From Isoetes taiwanensis (Eukaryota > Streptophyta > Lycopodiopsida > Isoetales > Isoetaceae), in assembly GCA_021234155.1 (NCBI GenBank), contig JAJEKV010000001.1, forward strand, positions 16,437,491 to 16,501,490: 64,000 nucleotides of DNA. Direction: 5' to 3'. The notes beneath the pieces are model-generated. The model ran no database searches and was not told where the DNA came from. It saw only the letters and a program-made list of their open reading frames with translations. This document shows positions 12,109 to 23,026 of this stretch, piece by piece. Position 1 is the first letter of the stretch, and each line of letters begins with the position of its first letter. Both the position numbers and the translations under genes were made by a program.

Positions 12109-12375
12109 ATGGCGCTGAGCATGGCTGCTGCTGGTTTGAACGAAAACTGCACTATGCCCACCAATTGTCAGGAGTGGATCACCTGTAAAATGAACTGTCT
12201 GGATCTCTGGCGCTGCCACAACCGTGGCGTGCGAATGGATGGCTGGTGCTCCGGGATGGCTGAACATCCCGACCCGATGACCAACGGGATGGAGGTGGTT
12301 CTGCACCTTCGCTGGGACCCTGAGCAGAACCTCTACCATCTCCTCCGCATCACCTCTGCTCCGAACCCGGAGTAG
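12109..12375 (+). CDS. Antisense 88-codon ORF inside the gypsy element
   Basis: The frame runs from an ATG at 12109 to a TAG at 12373-12375, antisense to gag-pol. It sits between the integrase C-terminus and the sense accessory ORF. The product has five Cys (for example CTMPTNC, CKMNC), several Trp and an acidic end, with no signal peptide or membrane segment. It is intact, while pol around it is full of lesions, and a TATA box lies 35 bp upstream. I do not recognise the protein. Antisense genes in this same position are known from Grande-type maize elements (gene 23), so the arrangement has precedent. Chance openness remains possible, since the opposite strand is also open over much of it. 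Confidence 0.45.
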   Translation: MALSMAAAGLNENCTMPTNCQEWITCKMNCLDLWRCHNRGVRMDGWCSGMAEHPDPMTNGMEVVLHLRWDPEQNLYHLLRITSAPNPE

Positions 12376-12516
12376 AGGGTTTTTCCTCTTAGGTTTGTAG
12401 TAGAGGGCTCTGAGCCCGTTTTTGTATATAGGGCAGTGCCCATAGCGGAAGTAGCTGGGCTGTGCCCACATTTTGTAAAAAAATATCCACTATAATATAA
12501 TATGCCGCCTTTCTAG

Positions 12517-13640
12517 TCACTTTCTGTGGTATTTGCTTCTTGAACTCAGATCTGTTTGTTGATTGTCGCCTTTACGTGTGATGAAATGTTTTGAGGCTAA
12601 ACCATTAACCAAGGTAGGTAATGGAGTGCCATCTAACTCTGCCCGGTTGGAAAACGGGTCGACCACTTGAACAATTTGATAAGGGCCAAGCCAACGAAAC
12701 CGAAGTTTACGGGAAAATTTTTGTACAGGAATCATAAAGAAGAACCAAATCGCCTTCTTTGAATGTTTTTGTCTTCGACACGTTTGTCATGTAAAGATTT
12801 TTGCAAGCTGTTGTCCATGAAGAACACGAATATAAGCATCCCTTCGAAGTTCATCCAACCTGTTCTAATTGATAGACCCTTTCTTTGAGTGCGGCCGAGG
12901 TGGATTATGAGCGGTAGCGGTTGGAAACGGAGTGTTGGAAGGATGTATTCAAAGCGGCATGAGAGCTTCGACCATAAACCAATTTGAAAGGAGTGTGACA
13001 CGTAGCAATTTTGAAACAAGTATTGTAGGCCCAAAGAACAGTAGGAAGTTTTGTTTGCCAGTCTGTGCGTGAAGCGTCACAAATTTTCTTGAGAATGGTG
13101 ACCAGAGTTTTGTTGGTGCTTTCTGCCAAACCATTACCTTGAGGATAGTAAGGTGTGCTCTTGTGATGATGTATCGAGAGATAATCCACGGCTCCTTGAT
13201 AGTATGATTGATGAAATGTACACCACGATCAGCGACCCACTCAGGTAAGGGCAGCAATCGCTGCGATGATTTGTTGATAAAGGACCCTGGCTGTGCTTGC
13301 TGCAGTGTTGTCTGGAAGTGCACAAGCTTCCGCCCATTTGGTAGCGTAGTCAGTGAGAACCAGAATGTAACGGGCACGGGTGTGCCGCGCAGGAGGATCT
13401 ATGGGTCCCACAAAGTCCATTCCCCATTTGGTTGAAGGGAAGTGGCGTGGCGATCGGCGTCAAAGGAAGAGCGTCCACGGGCGTCGGGTCGTCCCACACG
13501 CCGGCAAGCATCACACGCGGCGGGCGTGGGCGTGGCGTCTTTGAAGAGTGGGCCAAAAATACCCGCTAGAAGGATTTTGCGTCGTGGGTGTCACCATGAA
13601 AATGACCACCACCTAGCCCTTGATGAGCTTCTCTAACAAT
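12517..13640 (-). pseudogene. Gypsy integrase (broken)
   Basis: Integrase inserts the DNA copy into the genome. Reading leftwards from 13640: an HHCC-type zinc region (EAHQGLGGGHFHGD), then the catalytic core with WVADRGVHFINHTIKE near 13230 and STPYYPQGNGLAESTNKTL near 13140, then a C-terminal GPY module (FRWLGPYQIVQV) near 12680. These pieces occupy at least three frames, so several frameshifts have accumulated. The spacing between motifs is otherwise normal for a full-length Ty3/gypsy integrase. No chromodomain is visible after the GPY module. Confidence 0.88.
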
Positions 13641-13789
13641 ATCCGGAACTTCATGAGGTAGAACACGCCGTCGAAGGATGGTGTCCTTACCCTTTTGTAG
13701 AGATGTCCCGCAACCATGGTGTAGTCACGGACCTCAGCGGGAGAAATTGATGTCGACAGGGATTGCCGCTTGGCGAGAGAGCGTCGCTG

Positions 13790-15250
13790 TCTTCACGGTG
13801 GAAGAGCACCCGTGAGAAGGTACTGCTGAAAATCATGGAACCAATGTGGTGTGGCCGTGACTAAAAAAGAGTTGAGCGTCGGGAAAGGCGTCCCGAGACT
13901 CCGTTGAGGGATCATCCGTGGTGGATGCGTGAAAGATAATCCGATCGACATGAGATTTGCCACCTTTATGAACAATTTCAAAAGGGCAAATTCTTGAGAA
14001 GAAGGACCCAACGAGCAATGCGGCCCGTGGGCGGGACTTGTTGATCAAATAAAGGAGTGCTTGGTGGTCCACAAAGAACTTGATTTGACCGCCAAAAGGT
14101 AGTGACTAAGCGTGGACACGAGAAAATGAGACCCAAAGCTTCACGCCTGTGGCGAGAATAGTTGCGCCGCCAAATTGAGTTTTCTCCTGGCGTGGCGATT
14201 TGGTTTGTCGGTTAAGCATCATATTCTTGAGAAAGAACAGCTCAATAGCAAACGCCGAGACATCTACATGAACATGAAAGGGCTTGTCCCATTGAGGAGG
14301 AACAAGAACCTGTGTGCGAGTAAGCAAAAGCTTCACCGTTGAAAGCAAAGATCCTTTGGAATTCCAAGCCCGTGGATTCGCCACCCGTGAGTTTATGAAT
14401 GGGATCTGCAATGGCCGCTAGTCTAGGTATGAAGGTGGAGTAATAATTGACCTTACCCAGAAAGAGCGTGTCTCCTTGATATTGGGCGGGTGCTTGAGCC
14501 TTGAGCACACAATAACCCGATTTTGGCGGGATCTCGTGGTGATACCCGCTTTGCGACAACGTGGCCTAACGAGGAACTCCCCGAGGTGACGCAAAAGGTG
14601 CATTTCTCAGATTGAGACTAATGCCGACTCATCACATTTCCGGAAGACGAGTTCCAATTTATCCAAATGGTCGCCATGGAACCGTAGGCGGAGAAGTCAT
14701 CTTGAAAGATTTGTAAGATCGGGATTTTCCTTCATGAAATCATGAAAAACGAGAGCATGATGCGTTGAAACGTTGATGGAGAGTTTGATAATCCAAAAGG
14801 AACCACCTTGTAGGCAAAAAGTGCCCCACGGGTGGTGAAAGTAGTCTTGAGTTGATCGGATTCGCGTGATTGAGATCCGATTGTAGCCGAAAAAACCATC
14901 CATGAAGGAGTACATCTCATGTCCAAAGAACCTCTTCCAAACTCAGTCTGCGTGAAGGAAGTGGAAAGTGATCACGCCCGTGGCCCCGATTGAGTTTTCG
15001 GTGAGTCCACACGCACGCGGATCTTACCATTGTGTTTGAGGGCAATGACGATGGGGCTCACCCATTTCGAAATGTTTGACCTCATAGATCAAACCCCGCA
15101 GCAAGAGTTTGTCAATTTCCGCCTTGGACGCGATCACGGTAATTAGGGTTGAGCCCATGATCGCGTTGCTAAACGGTCGTGCATCGATTTGGTAGGAATG
15201 GTGAGTTCCCCAAGCTTTTGTTGATTCCCCAAGATCTCAGAGCTCCGTGC
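13790..15250 (-). pseudogene. Gypsy reverse transcriptase and RNase H (broken)
   Basis: Around 14930-14700, two overlapping frames preserve RT landmarks: SFMDGFFGYN (the residues before the first catalytic Asp are conserved), TTFTTRGALFAYKVVPFGLS, then FQRIM. RNase H follows at about 14400-13990 with FHVHVDVSAFAI and MDHQALLYLINKSRP. An upstream segment near 15100 looks like the start of RT (GEPHRHCPQTQW). Frameshifts separate almost every motif. Domain order RT, RNase H, integrase places the element in Ty3/gypsy. Confidence 0.85.
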
Positions 15251-15589
15251 TAAAATGTGTTTGAACTTTTGAAAAGCTTGATGACCTGATTTTCGATAAG
15301 GGGCTGGAAGATTTGCGCCAAAGTCCGGACGGGCCGATTGTTGCCAACGTCCACGATCTCGACTTCTGGAGTCTGAATATGGGGTATCACTTCAGTATCC
15401 TGGACAATGTGTGCGGGAGGTTGAAGCATAACAGGATGCGTGGCACTCTGCGTGGTGAAAAAGAGAGGTGGCTGAGTTTCATCCAGCAGAGGTTGCTTCA
15501 TGACAGAGTGTACATCAACAGGTGTTGCAGGAGGTTCCGCATCTGAAAAATGATCAACACGTTGGATTCTATTGCACGGGCCGTAAGGG

Positions 15590-16590
15590 TCAAGCAAAGC
15601 GACCACACACGTCCTGATCAAGAGTCATTTCTCCCCAAGGATCGGATATTCGGGGTAGGATGACGAGACGGCACTTTCGCAGGTGGAGCTCGAACTTGAT
15701 AAATATTCCGAGCTTCTTGAAATCGTAATGCGAGAGAGGGTTCCGCATGTTCAACGTAAATGATCCCGCCTGCTTCCAAGTCCATGGTGGCATTGAGGTG
15801 ACCATCGGTGATGACTAACCGTCCGCGGGCCCAAGAATGGATACTCTTGGCCCGGCGGAGAAAAGGTCTCGCCGACCAACATTTCATAATCACCGGATCT
15901 TCGCCACCTTCCAAACTCCAAATTCCATGGGGAATCTGGAGATCACCTATGTTGATGTGAAGAAGAGGCGCCGCCTTGAGGTTCGGGTGATATGGCCATT
16001 GGCCAATTTGATGTCATATGGGGCACACGAAAAAGTTGTTTGATGCCCATTTGTTTTGCGAGTTTATCCGTGATGAGATTGATCAAGCGCTACCCCGGCC
16101 AATTTGAACATGATTGACTTGTTGATTGCCCACCGTGGCATGCACCGTGGGTGTAGAGGTAGCAACAGCCCCAACTAGAACAGTCGGGAGTGGTAACCGG
16201 TCCTTGAGAGCGGAATGAAGTTTCAAAATGGTTGCCAAGCTTAAAGGAATCTTGATCTTGGCGAGCTCCTCTTGGAGTTCCGGAGGCACATGAGAAAAAG
16301 GATCTCACCGGTTCCACGGGTCCGGAGTGCGTGGTAATGAAGCGGCAACTTCTTTGAGTAAGTCAACCTCAGCAATATTGGGATATGTCCGAGAGCGTAG
16401 AGAGGCCGAGATGTGGAAGGTGTATCGTGGCGTTGTTGAGCTCGTGGTGGCATGAACATTTGCCAAGGTGCGCCTTCAAAGCAGCTTGCATGAGGTTCAA
16501 AATGCTTTGGCGAACTTTGGGCATGACATGTGGCATGAGTTTCTCCAAGTCAGGTGCAAAGTGAACCTTTTTTTCGTCCTCATGAGGAAT
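15590..16590 (-). pseudogene. Gag-pol linker and protease region (degenerate)
   Basis: This stretch lies where the aspartic protease should be, between the gag zinc knuckle and RT. Several short minus-strand frames are open, but I cannot identify a D-S/T-G active site with confidence. It is annotated by position only. Confidence 0.4.
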
Positions 16591-16594
16591 GGTG

Positions 16595-18040
16595 TCAACT
16601 GCAAAGGCAGGTTGCGTGCCATTTGGAATAATGGTCAAGGGACGTGATGCCACAGTCCGGGCGTGAAACTAAACCAACCCAATTTGATGGCTGGACCGGA
16701 GGATTAAGTGCCCGAAAAATTTCCTCCCCGTGCTTGTTGATCCAGCTGAGGTTGATTTGCTGGAGCTGGTTGATAGCGTGATTGCTGAGGCGCTCTTGGT
16801 GGCTTCTTAAGAACTGGTCTCGGGCCTTGTTTGCCATTAGCAATCCAGAGTTGGTAAGCCGTGAGGCGGACTGATGTGGTCTGATTGGTGCCAGGAAGCT
16901 GTACCTGAACTTGTGGAAGTTGAGGGCACGCCGTGGTGGTATGACCCCATTCTTGACGCGATAACACCGAAGCTTTAGAAGGATCAAAAGGAGGACGGGG
17001 TTGGGTCCCCGTTGTTGCTCCCCTGCTCGATAGAGTTGAGTTGGTTGCACCTGAAGTGGTGGCTGCTGATAGTGCGATTGTTGCTGAGGTGTGGTTTGCA
17101 CTTGATAAACCAGTTTGTTGCGGAAAGGTGTGGGATGAGTGCGAGTGCACTCTTCCGTGGCATGATTGCACATGTTGCATCTCTTGCAATGAGGCGGGCC
17201 ATTGGTGGAGTTGCACTCATTTGCCAAGTGGCCTTGGTATTTGCAATATATGGCACCGTGATCCGACCGCTACCGTGGATTGGCGTGTTGAGGCTGGACA
17301 GCCGTCTGTGGAACCATAACAGGGGGAATGAAAGGGAGCTCCTGAAGAGCCACGCCACGGGAGGATACATTGACGGAGTGATTGACAAGATCAATAGCCT
17401 GCTCCAAAGTCTTGGACGCAGTATTCCGTCATGAGAGTAATAGTCGGAGGAAGTCCTTGGAGAAACCAGACCAAAATCCGGCTCGTGTTTGGGTACTCCT
17501 TGAGTTTACCGGCGAGAATGTGAAGTCGATCGCAAAAATCCCTGCGGAACTCTGTGGGCTCTTGTTGAAGTTCATTGAGTTGCTTGAGATGAAGTTGATC
17601 ATCATCCGTGGTTCCATAATGAGAAAGAAAAGCGCTTCTCATTTCGGACCCGATCTTGTTTCCAATGGCTTTTGTTGGACATGAGCCATTGATGAGGAGA
17701 GCCACCAGGTGATGGAAAAGATGTGGAATTTCAGTTGAGGTTGCGCATGACCATTTAGGACAGCTAGAGCCTCAAATTCTTCCATGTGGGCCCGAGCACT
17801 CTGGTCTAAGGGTTTGCCTTTCGTGTTGCCAAAGGTGGGATAAGTCGGTTTAGTCCGAAAGGTAGATGTGAAAGTGCTTGGCTGGACAGAACAGCCGATA
17901 TAGTGAGGATATTGAGGTTGAGTTGGAGGTGGCATGGTGCCCGAAGGACCCCGATGAAGGGGTGACTGCGGTTGAGGAACCGGGGTCGCCTCAGCATTGG
18001 TTTTGAGATCCGTAAGGTTGTAAAACGTGAAGGGCAAAGT
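16595..18040 (-). pseudogene. Gypsy Gag (broken)
   Basis: Gag forms the particle and binds the RNA. From 18040 leftwards there is a Pro/Gln-rich start, then the capsid-like segment at 17705-17391 (LKQLNELQQEPTEFRRDFCD, LVWFLQGLPPTI), then a CCHC knuckle near 17180 (CKRCNMCNHATEEC, spacing C-X2-C-X4-H-X4-C) and a Gln-rich tail. At least two frameshifts separate these parts. It starts about 450 bp inside the 5' LTR edge, which is normal. Confidence 0.85.
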
Positions 18041-18492
18041 GGGAAATGTAGGGAAAGGATATTCCCGGTAGGCGCAAAAGAGACTTGTGGATATCCGTGC
18101 CCACCCGGGAGATGATGGTTGTGAAGGAAGAGGCGATGGCCCGGCGAATGATGGATGTAGGCATGTTCAAAATGAAAGTACTGCTGAGAAGGTTGAGCCC
18201 GATAGGGCTCCCCGATAGTGATGAGGTGACCGAGGTTGCGAAAGCAATGTTTGCACGCCAGCGGGAACCGGACGAGACAGACACGAGGGGTTGGTGGTGC
18301 CGACCGAGCCCTAGACCGCAGATGGCCTCCCCTCTATGTCATAAGCGTATCCATACATGTCGCGAATCAGCTTCGACGCCGATGGCGCCCAAGCGAGATG
18401 CCGTTCGAGAAAGGAGTTCTTTCCGCATGAAATTCCTATGCATATGGCGCATGTAAGAAAGTAGGATTGAATCGCACCTCAAGCAATGCAGG

Positions 18493-19060
18493 TGTTTGGG
18501 GTCCGGGTTCGAACTCCCGCAAGACGACCCTCCGTGAGGACCTTTGGATCTAACAGAGAACCGGGAACTATGTCACGCCGGATTTGCAAGAAGGGAACAA
18601 AAAAGGAAACGTAACAACCAAAATGAGAGGAAAATGATAGGCTTCCTTGATATCAATGATGAACATACATGAGCTCTCGCAATGGAGAGAAAAACTGAAA
18701 GGAGACAAGACTCAAAACTCATCTAGAACTCATGTGCGAGCTCTAGTCATATATATAGTACAATGGCCTCTGGCCCAATATAGACACTCGACCGATCTCG
18801 TGCCGACTCGAAGGAGGCCTGATTTGCGGAATGCCGGCAATTGCCTCTTGAGGTGCCTCGAATCATGCCGACGCCGACGCTGTGATGGGCCGCCACTTCT
18901 CTGGGCGCCTCTTAGGGTCGAGGCTTTGGTCAGAGTATGGTGCAACCGCTTGGTCTTCGGCGGAGCCTTTGACGACTGACCCGCTGACTGTGGATCCTTG
19001 AGCTTGACCTGGTCCGTTGTATGCATGAATAGTCCTGTACCAGGAGGCACAGGACTAACA
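18493..19060 (-). repeat. Gypsy 5' LTR
   Basis: Counterpart of 8009-8588. A TATATATA box at about 18748-18757 is the probable promoter, read on the minus strand towards gag. The sequence just inside (18492 leftwards) does not begin with TGG, so the primer tRNA cannot be named. Confidence 0.92.
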
Positions 19061-19065
19061 CTTTG
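19061..19065. other. Target-site duplication CTTTG, right copy
   Basis: Identical to 8004-8008. It marks the right edge of the gypsy insertion within LINE ORF1. Confidence 0.9.
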
Positions 19066-20280
19066 TGATCCTTCAATTGAGGTTTCCCTGTCTTGTAAAA
19101 CAGGCTCCTGGCTTTGTTCATTCTTCTCCTGTTTTGTGGGGCCATAGCCTGCAATGCCTTAAGCTCCTCTTTTGTTGGTGTACTGAGCTTTGCTGCTTTC
19201 ATTCCAGCCAGCAGGAGAATGTTTGGACTGTGACCCTAGTTTTGCTTTTAGGTATGGGCAGTCCCTTTTCCAGTGGCCATCCTCCTTACAGTAGTTGCAG
19301 ATTATGCTCGAGTTTAAGACCTCAATGTTGATGATTCTGCCTGCTACTGCAATTGCTTGAGGGATTTTATCTGGGTACTGGGTGAGAATTGTGACTTTGG
19401 CTTTTCTTCTGATTCCCTGTTGCCCTATGTTATCCAGACCAAAGAGCACCTCTCCAAAACTGCTTATAGCCCTTGTCATGACACTTGGGATTCTGAGTTC
19501 CCCCGGGATGTTGGACAGCAGAATCTGAACTTCTTGCTCCCCTTTCATCAGTTTTTCCCCCTTCTGAGGGTCAAAATTTTCCATCCAAGGGAGGATGGTA
19601 GCTCTATTTCCTCTTGAGTCAATTAATCTTTTCTTTTCCAGAACATTTTTAACCTCTTTGCAGTCATTCAAAACAATCTCAAACCATGCTGGGCTCAAAG
19701 AGGTACACCTGATTCCTGTGGCAGTTGACATTTGTGTATTGAACCATTTGAGCACTTCTTCTGCAGGCATCCAGGTAATGGAATGTTTTAAGAGAATGGC
19801 ACAGTTTTTGAGCTTTTGAGCTTCCATTTCAATGAGGGCCAACTCTGTGTCATCCAATGTAGTTGACAAAATTTCATTCTCCTTGGCCTTAGCCTTTTTT
19901 TCAGCATTTCCCTTACTCATTTCCTGAATATTGATTTGTTGTGGCAGGGGGGTCGTGCTTGATCCAGCACCATTCTGATTGAGCACCTTTGCAGATTGAG
20001 GGAAGCTGATCTGTTTATTTTGCTTTTGGACCTCAGCTTGAGCAGATCCCTGTTGTTGACTTGACTTGAAATTCTGTTGTTGTATCATCAAATTGACACT
20101 AAGGTCTACTGCACCAGGTATTGCACTTGGAGTACCTTCTGAGTTTTCGGCGCTTTGGTGATGTTTGGCCTTTTTTTTGGACAGGTTGACTGGATTTGGC
20201 TCTACTACAACTGATGCTGCCCTGTTCGTTTCTTCATTGGTTTCTTCAGACAAGAATATTTCTGCTGCTTTTTTGCCCAT
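19066..20280 (-). pseudogene. LINE ORF1, N-terminal part with CCHC zinc knuckle
   Basis: ORF1 is the RNA-binding partner of the LINE. The frame starts at an ATG at 20280. It has a Gln/Lys-rich N-terminus, then a domain near residues 160-300 that resembles the region preceding the zinc knuckle in plant L1 ORF1 proteins (WFEIVLNDCKEV, RATILPWMENFDPQ), then CNYCKEDGHWKRDC (C-X2-C-X4-H-X4-C) near 19290. A stop at 19159 is passed by a shift to the frame reading STPTKEELKALQAMAPQNRR, which runs to the gypsy edge. The rest of the protein lies at 8008-7505. Removing the gypsy element restores one LINE. Confidence 0.85.
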
Positions 20281-20419
20281 ACTGGATGTTTATAAGTTTA
20301 GCTCCGGGAAGAGTTGGCAGTGAGATATCTCGTGTTCTGCTCCTTTATAAGTTACAGATGCTTCAGGCTTGAGGATCCACTGCATGCCTGTGGCATTAAT
20401 ACCTGGCTCAAACTTCAAC

Positions 20420-21376
20420 TCAGGCAAGGTCTTCAGAGGTTACAATACCAAATAGGTCTGCAGGGGTTGCAGACGATACCCCATAGTTCTGGGCTGCAGG
20501 GGTTGCAGCCATTACCTCGGTTGAATCGAAGAGGTCTGCAGGGGTTGCAGACAATACTCCATTGTTCTTGACTGCAGGGGTTGCAGTCCTTACCCCAGGA
20601 GAATAATCTGGAAGCTTGCTTCGGGTCTGTTCACTGTGGCTGGGACCTTCCATTGCTGCTCTGTTGTTTTTCTTGGTTAGCCAGCAATATTTAGAAAATG
20701 CCACAATGTCGAACTTTCTGTAGACTACAATCTCTTTTCCTTTTGCATCCACCTCATCCTTCTTCTTTTTTTCTGTAGTTCTACCCGAGCAATCTCCCTT
20801 TTGAGCAGCTGTTGCTTTCATTTTTGCCTCTTGATATTCTTTGTAGGCCACATGAAATCCCTTTGTTTTGTCCTCATATCTTTTTCTGCTAAACCCTTGA
20901 GCTCTTGGATTTCTTTAACTTTGCTCTTCTTTGATTTTTTCTGCTTAGTGCCGGTCTGTATCAGAGGTTGCTCATCGCTGTCTTCATACTTCATAGGATT
21001 TTCCTTTTCCTCCTCAGTCGAGAGTCCATTATTAACGGTGAAGGCCAACCAGCTCTTGCTTTTTTCTTGCTTTTCCGCTTAACAACAAAGTCTGAGTCCC
21101 GAGCTTCATCAGAGTCATTGCTAACATTCGGACTTCCATTGAGTTTTCTTTTTTCCCCTTTGCTGCCGCTTTTGATCCTGATCCCGAAGCTCCTGTCTCC
21201 TTGTTTTTCTTATTTCTTGGGGAGGATCTTATGACAATCGACTTTTGGCCTTCAGCCTGACAGGGGATTATGTGCCCTTTGCCTCTAAGCTCGCCGGATT
21301 TTGATCTTTCGTGCTCCTTGACGTGCTTGCATTTACTTCTGTTCATAGCTATGAGCATGGCACTTGCGCAGGCCAT
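20420..21376 (-). pseudogene. Lys-rich ORF upstream of LINE ORF1 with SATPADLF repeats
   Basis: Three overlapping minus-strand frames (21376-21032, 21048-20818, 20851-20420) read as one basic protein broken by two frameshifts. It opens with several Lys/Arg clusters (RNKKNKETGASGSG, KQKKSKKSKVKEIQELK) and ends with repeats of SATPADLF alternating with a related unit. These repeats correspond to a DNA repeat, GCAGGGGTTGCAG, at 20455-20590. It lies directly upstream of ORF1 in the same orientation, so it may be a LINE 5' ORF (ORF0) or 5' leader. It could also be a separate host-derived fragment. I do not recognise the protein. Confidence 0.45.
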
Positions 21377-22036
21377 TCGAAACAGGGAAACCGTTGAGTA
21401 GCTTATGACTGAAGATCTGATTACTTGGGCTCACTGATTTACAACGGGAGCTTGCAATAATCTTTTAGGTGCTCCGTCAGAGTACCCGCGGGGCCCGAAA
21501 TGGGGCAAATCCGATCTCAATCGAAAGCTTGCAAGTAGATGAACTAGAATCCGTCGAGAAATCTTAGAGCGCCCTTAACGATTCGCTGATTTTTGCTGCC
21601 AATCAAACCTTGGCCCAATGAAGGGCAAAATTAGGCGAAATGGAGCTTAAACGAGAGCGCTTAAGCCGCTTGCTTTGAATCTGCAATCCAATCACCCAGC
21701 CACGATGTCTGAATCAAGAAAAATCCCTGTTAGATCAAGCACCAAGTCTCCTTCCTTCGAATGACGTTTACGGACTGAGCGGGAGACTGGCTCTCAGGTA
21801 CCGTGAAGGTACCAGTGACAGGGGACCGTTGGCTGAGGTGTCAATTGGGGGTTGGCCATTGCAGGCCACCCGTACCTAGAACAAGCGTGTAGAGGGAATG
21901 GACGGGAGAAACAGGGGGGGGAGGGGTGACGGGCGGGGAAGAAGGGCTGTGAAGAAAGGGGGGGAAATAACGAAGGGGGGAGAACGATGGCGCTAGGCGC
22001 CAGCGCCAAGGGAGAGGGAAATCGGGTATCACTTAG
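21377..22036. other. Unassigned region left of the 18S chimera
   Basis: No gene was found. GC-richer DNA with a poly-G/GA tract at 21910-21985. Its right edge reads CACTTAGAGTTCGATTCC, running into 18S-like sequence. Confidence 0.5.
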
Positions 22037-22312
22037 AGTTCGATTCCGGAGAGGAAGCCTAAGAGACGACTACCACATCCAAGGAAGGCAGCAGGCACGC
22101 AAATTACCCAATCCGATACAGGGAGGTAGTGATAATAAATAACAATACTGGGCTTCTACAAGTCTGGTAGTTGGAATGAGTGAGTACAATCTAAATCCCT
22201 TAACGAGGATCCATTGGAGGGCATGTCTGGTGCCTGCAACTGCGGTAATTCCAGCTCCAATAGCGTATATTTAAGTTGTTGCAGTTAAAAAGCTCGTAGT
22301 TGGATCTGGGGG
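22037..22312 (+). pseudogene. 18S rRNA gene fragment, copy A
   Basis: About 275 bp corresponds to an internal stretch of nuclear small-subunit rRNA, roughly positions 360-650 of the gene. Landmarks are GATTCCGGAGAGG, CCACATCCAAGGAAGGCAG, GGTAATTCCAGCTCCAATAG and AAAAAGCTCGTAGTTGG. The universally conserved CAGCAGCCGCGG is damaged (CTGCAACTGCGG), and small indels occur, so this is not a working rRNA gene. A second copy at 42378-42652 shares the same damage and the same downstream sequence, so both derive from one chimeric repeat. Confidence 0.93.
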
Positions 22313-22620
22313 TGGAAAGTTTGTCTTATGTATCTCAGATTTACTAATTTGTATCATTGGCATATAGGGCAAATTGGATATAAATGATGATTTTGAAAAA
22401 ATTGACATATATGACAAATTTGACATATATGATAAATATGAAATATATGACAAATTTGATATAAGATGACAATTTTGACAAATGACAAATGACATTTGAT
22501 ACCTATGAGAAATATGACAAATGTGATATATATGACAAATATGACATGTATGATAAAAATATATGATACGTTTGACATAAGAAAAAGACATATGACGTTT
22601 GATACATATATAATGAATAA
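22313..22620. repeat. ATATGACA-rich degenerate tandem repeat, copy A
   Basis: Short units such as ATATGACAAAT and TTTGACATATATGA recur with many variants. The second copy lies at 42653-42956. Tyr/His/Cys-rich open frames on the minus strand are products of this repeat and not genes. Confidence 0.85.
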
Positions 22621-23023
22621 TCATAATTAATAAGTAGAATAGGGAATGGTCTCCATGTTTTGCACATTTGAGAAGCAAACTGCCCTAAGTGTCCAAAAAT
22701 AAACACGCTCGTCAAACCATCAAAGGTTTTAGATACCAATATTTCTGTGGCACATGGAGGCTTTATTCTTTTCAGCTAACATGGACTGCTTAAACCAATT
22801 TGTAGCTTTTTTCTATTCAGTTAGCATTCTTCAGATTGCATTGTTGCTCTATTCAGTTGCATTTCGCGATGTTGTTGAAGATCATCACAACAACGCTAAC
22901 AAAGCCAGAGACCAACATAGGAGCACATGAACCAATTGATGTAACCAGTATATGGCCCCGCTAGAAGACCATAATTCCCTAATATGATCTTAACTGAATA
23001 GTTCATGTGATGTTTACTTAAGA
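22621..23023. repeat. Distal part of the 18S chimera, with the empty target site
   Basis: This matches 48798-49215 almost base for base. Positions 22621-22644 are the single-copy (pre-insertion) version of the 24-bp direct repeat that flanks the 5.8-kb insertion at 42981-48797. At 23024 the match stops and an R1 copy begins. Confidence 0.9.
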
Positions 23024-23026
23024 ATG

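Larger units (their letters stand above)
8009..19060 (-). mobile_element. Ty3/gypsy LTR retrotransposon, 11.05 kb, nested in a LINE
   Basis: Two near-identical LTRs (8009-8588 and 18493-19060) bound an internal region read on the minus strand as gag, RT, RNase H and integrase. About 3.9 kb of extra sequence follows between integrase and the 3' LTR. RT and RNase H precede integrase, which is the Ty3/gypsy order. Both LTRs read TGTTAGTCC...AAACA on the minus strand, and a G-rich polypurine tract (8589-8600 on the complementary strand) abuts the 3' LTR. CTTTG flanks both ends. Coding regions are riddled with frameshifts, so this copy is dead. The long post-integrase region with an antisense ORF recalls the Tat lineage (Ogre, Grande), which is an inference from architecture, not phylogeny. 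Confidence 0.92.

Noticed and set aside
12052..12471. 139-codon minus-strand frame opposite the antisense ORF
   Set aside because: No recognisable content and no upstream signal; the plus-strand frame has the TATA box. Kept as a caveat on that call.
22037..22312. Functional 18S rRNA gene
   Set aside because: Only about 275 bp, with mutations in universally conserved positions.
22271..22739. Tyr/His/Cys-rich minus-strand frames (also at 42601-43063)
   Set aside because: They translate the ATATGACA tandem repeat, and frames are not kept between the two copies.
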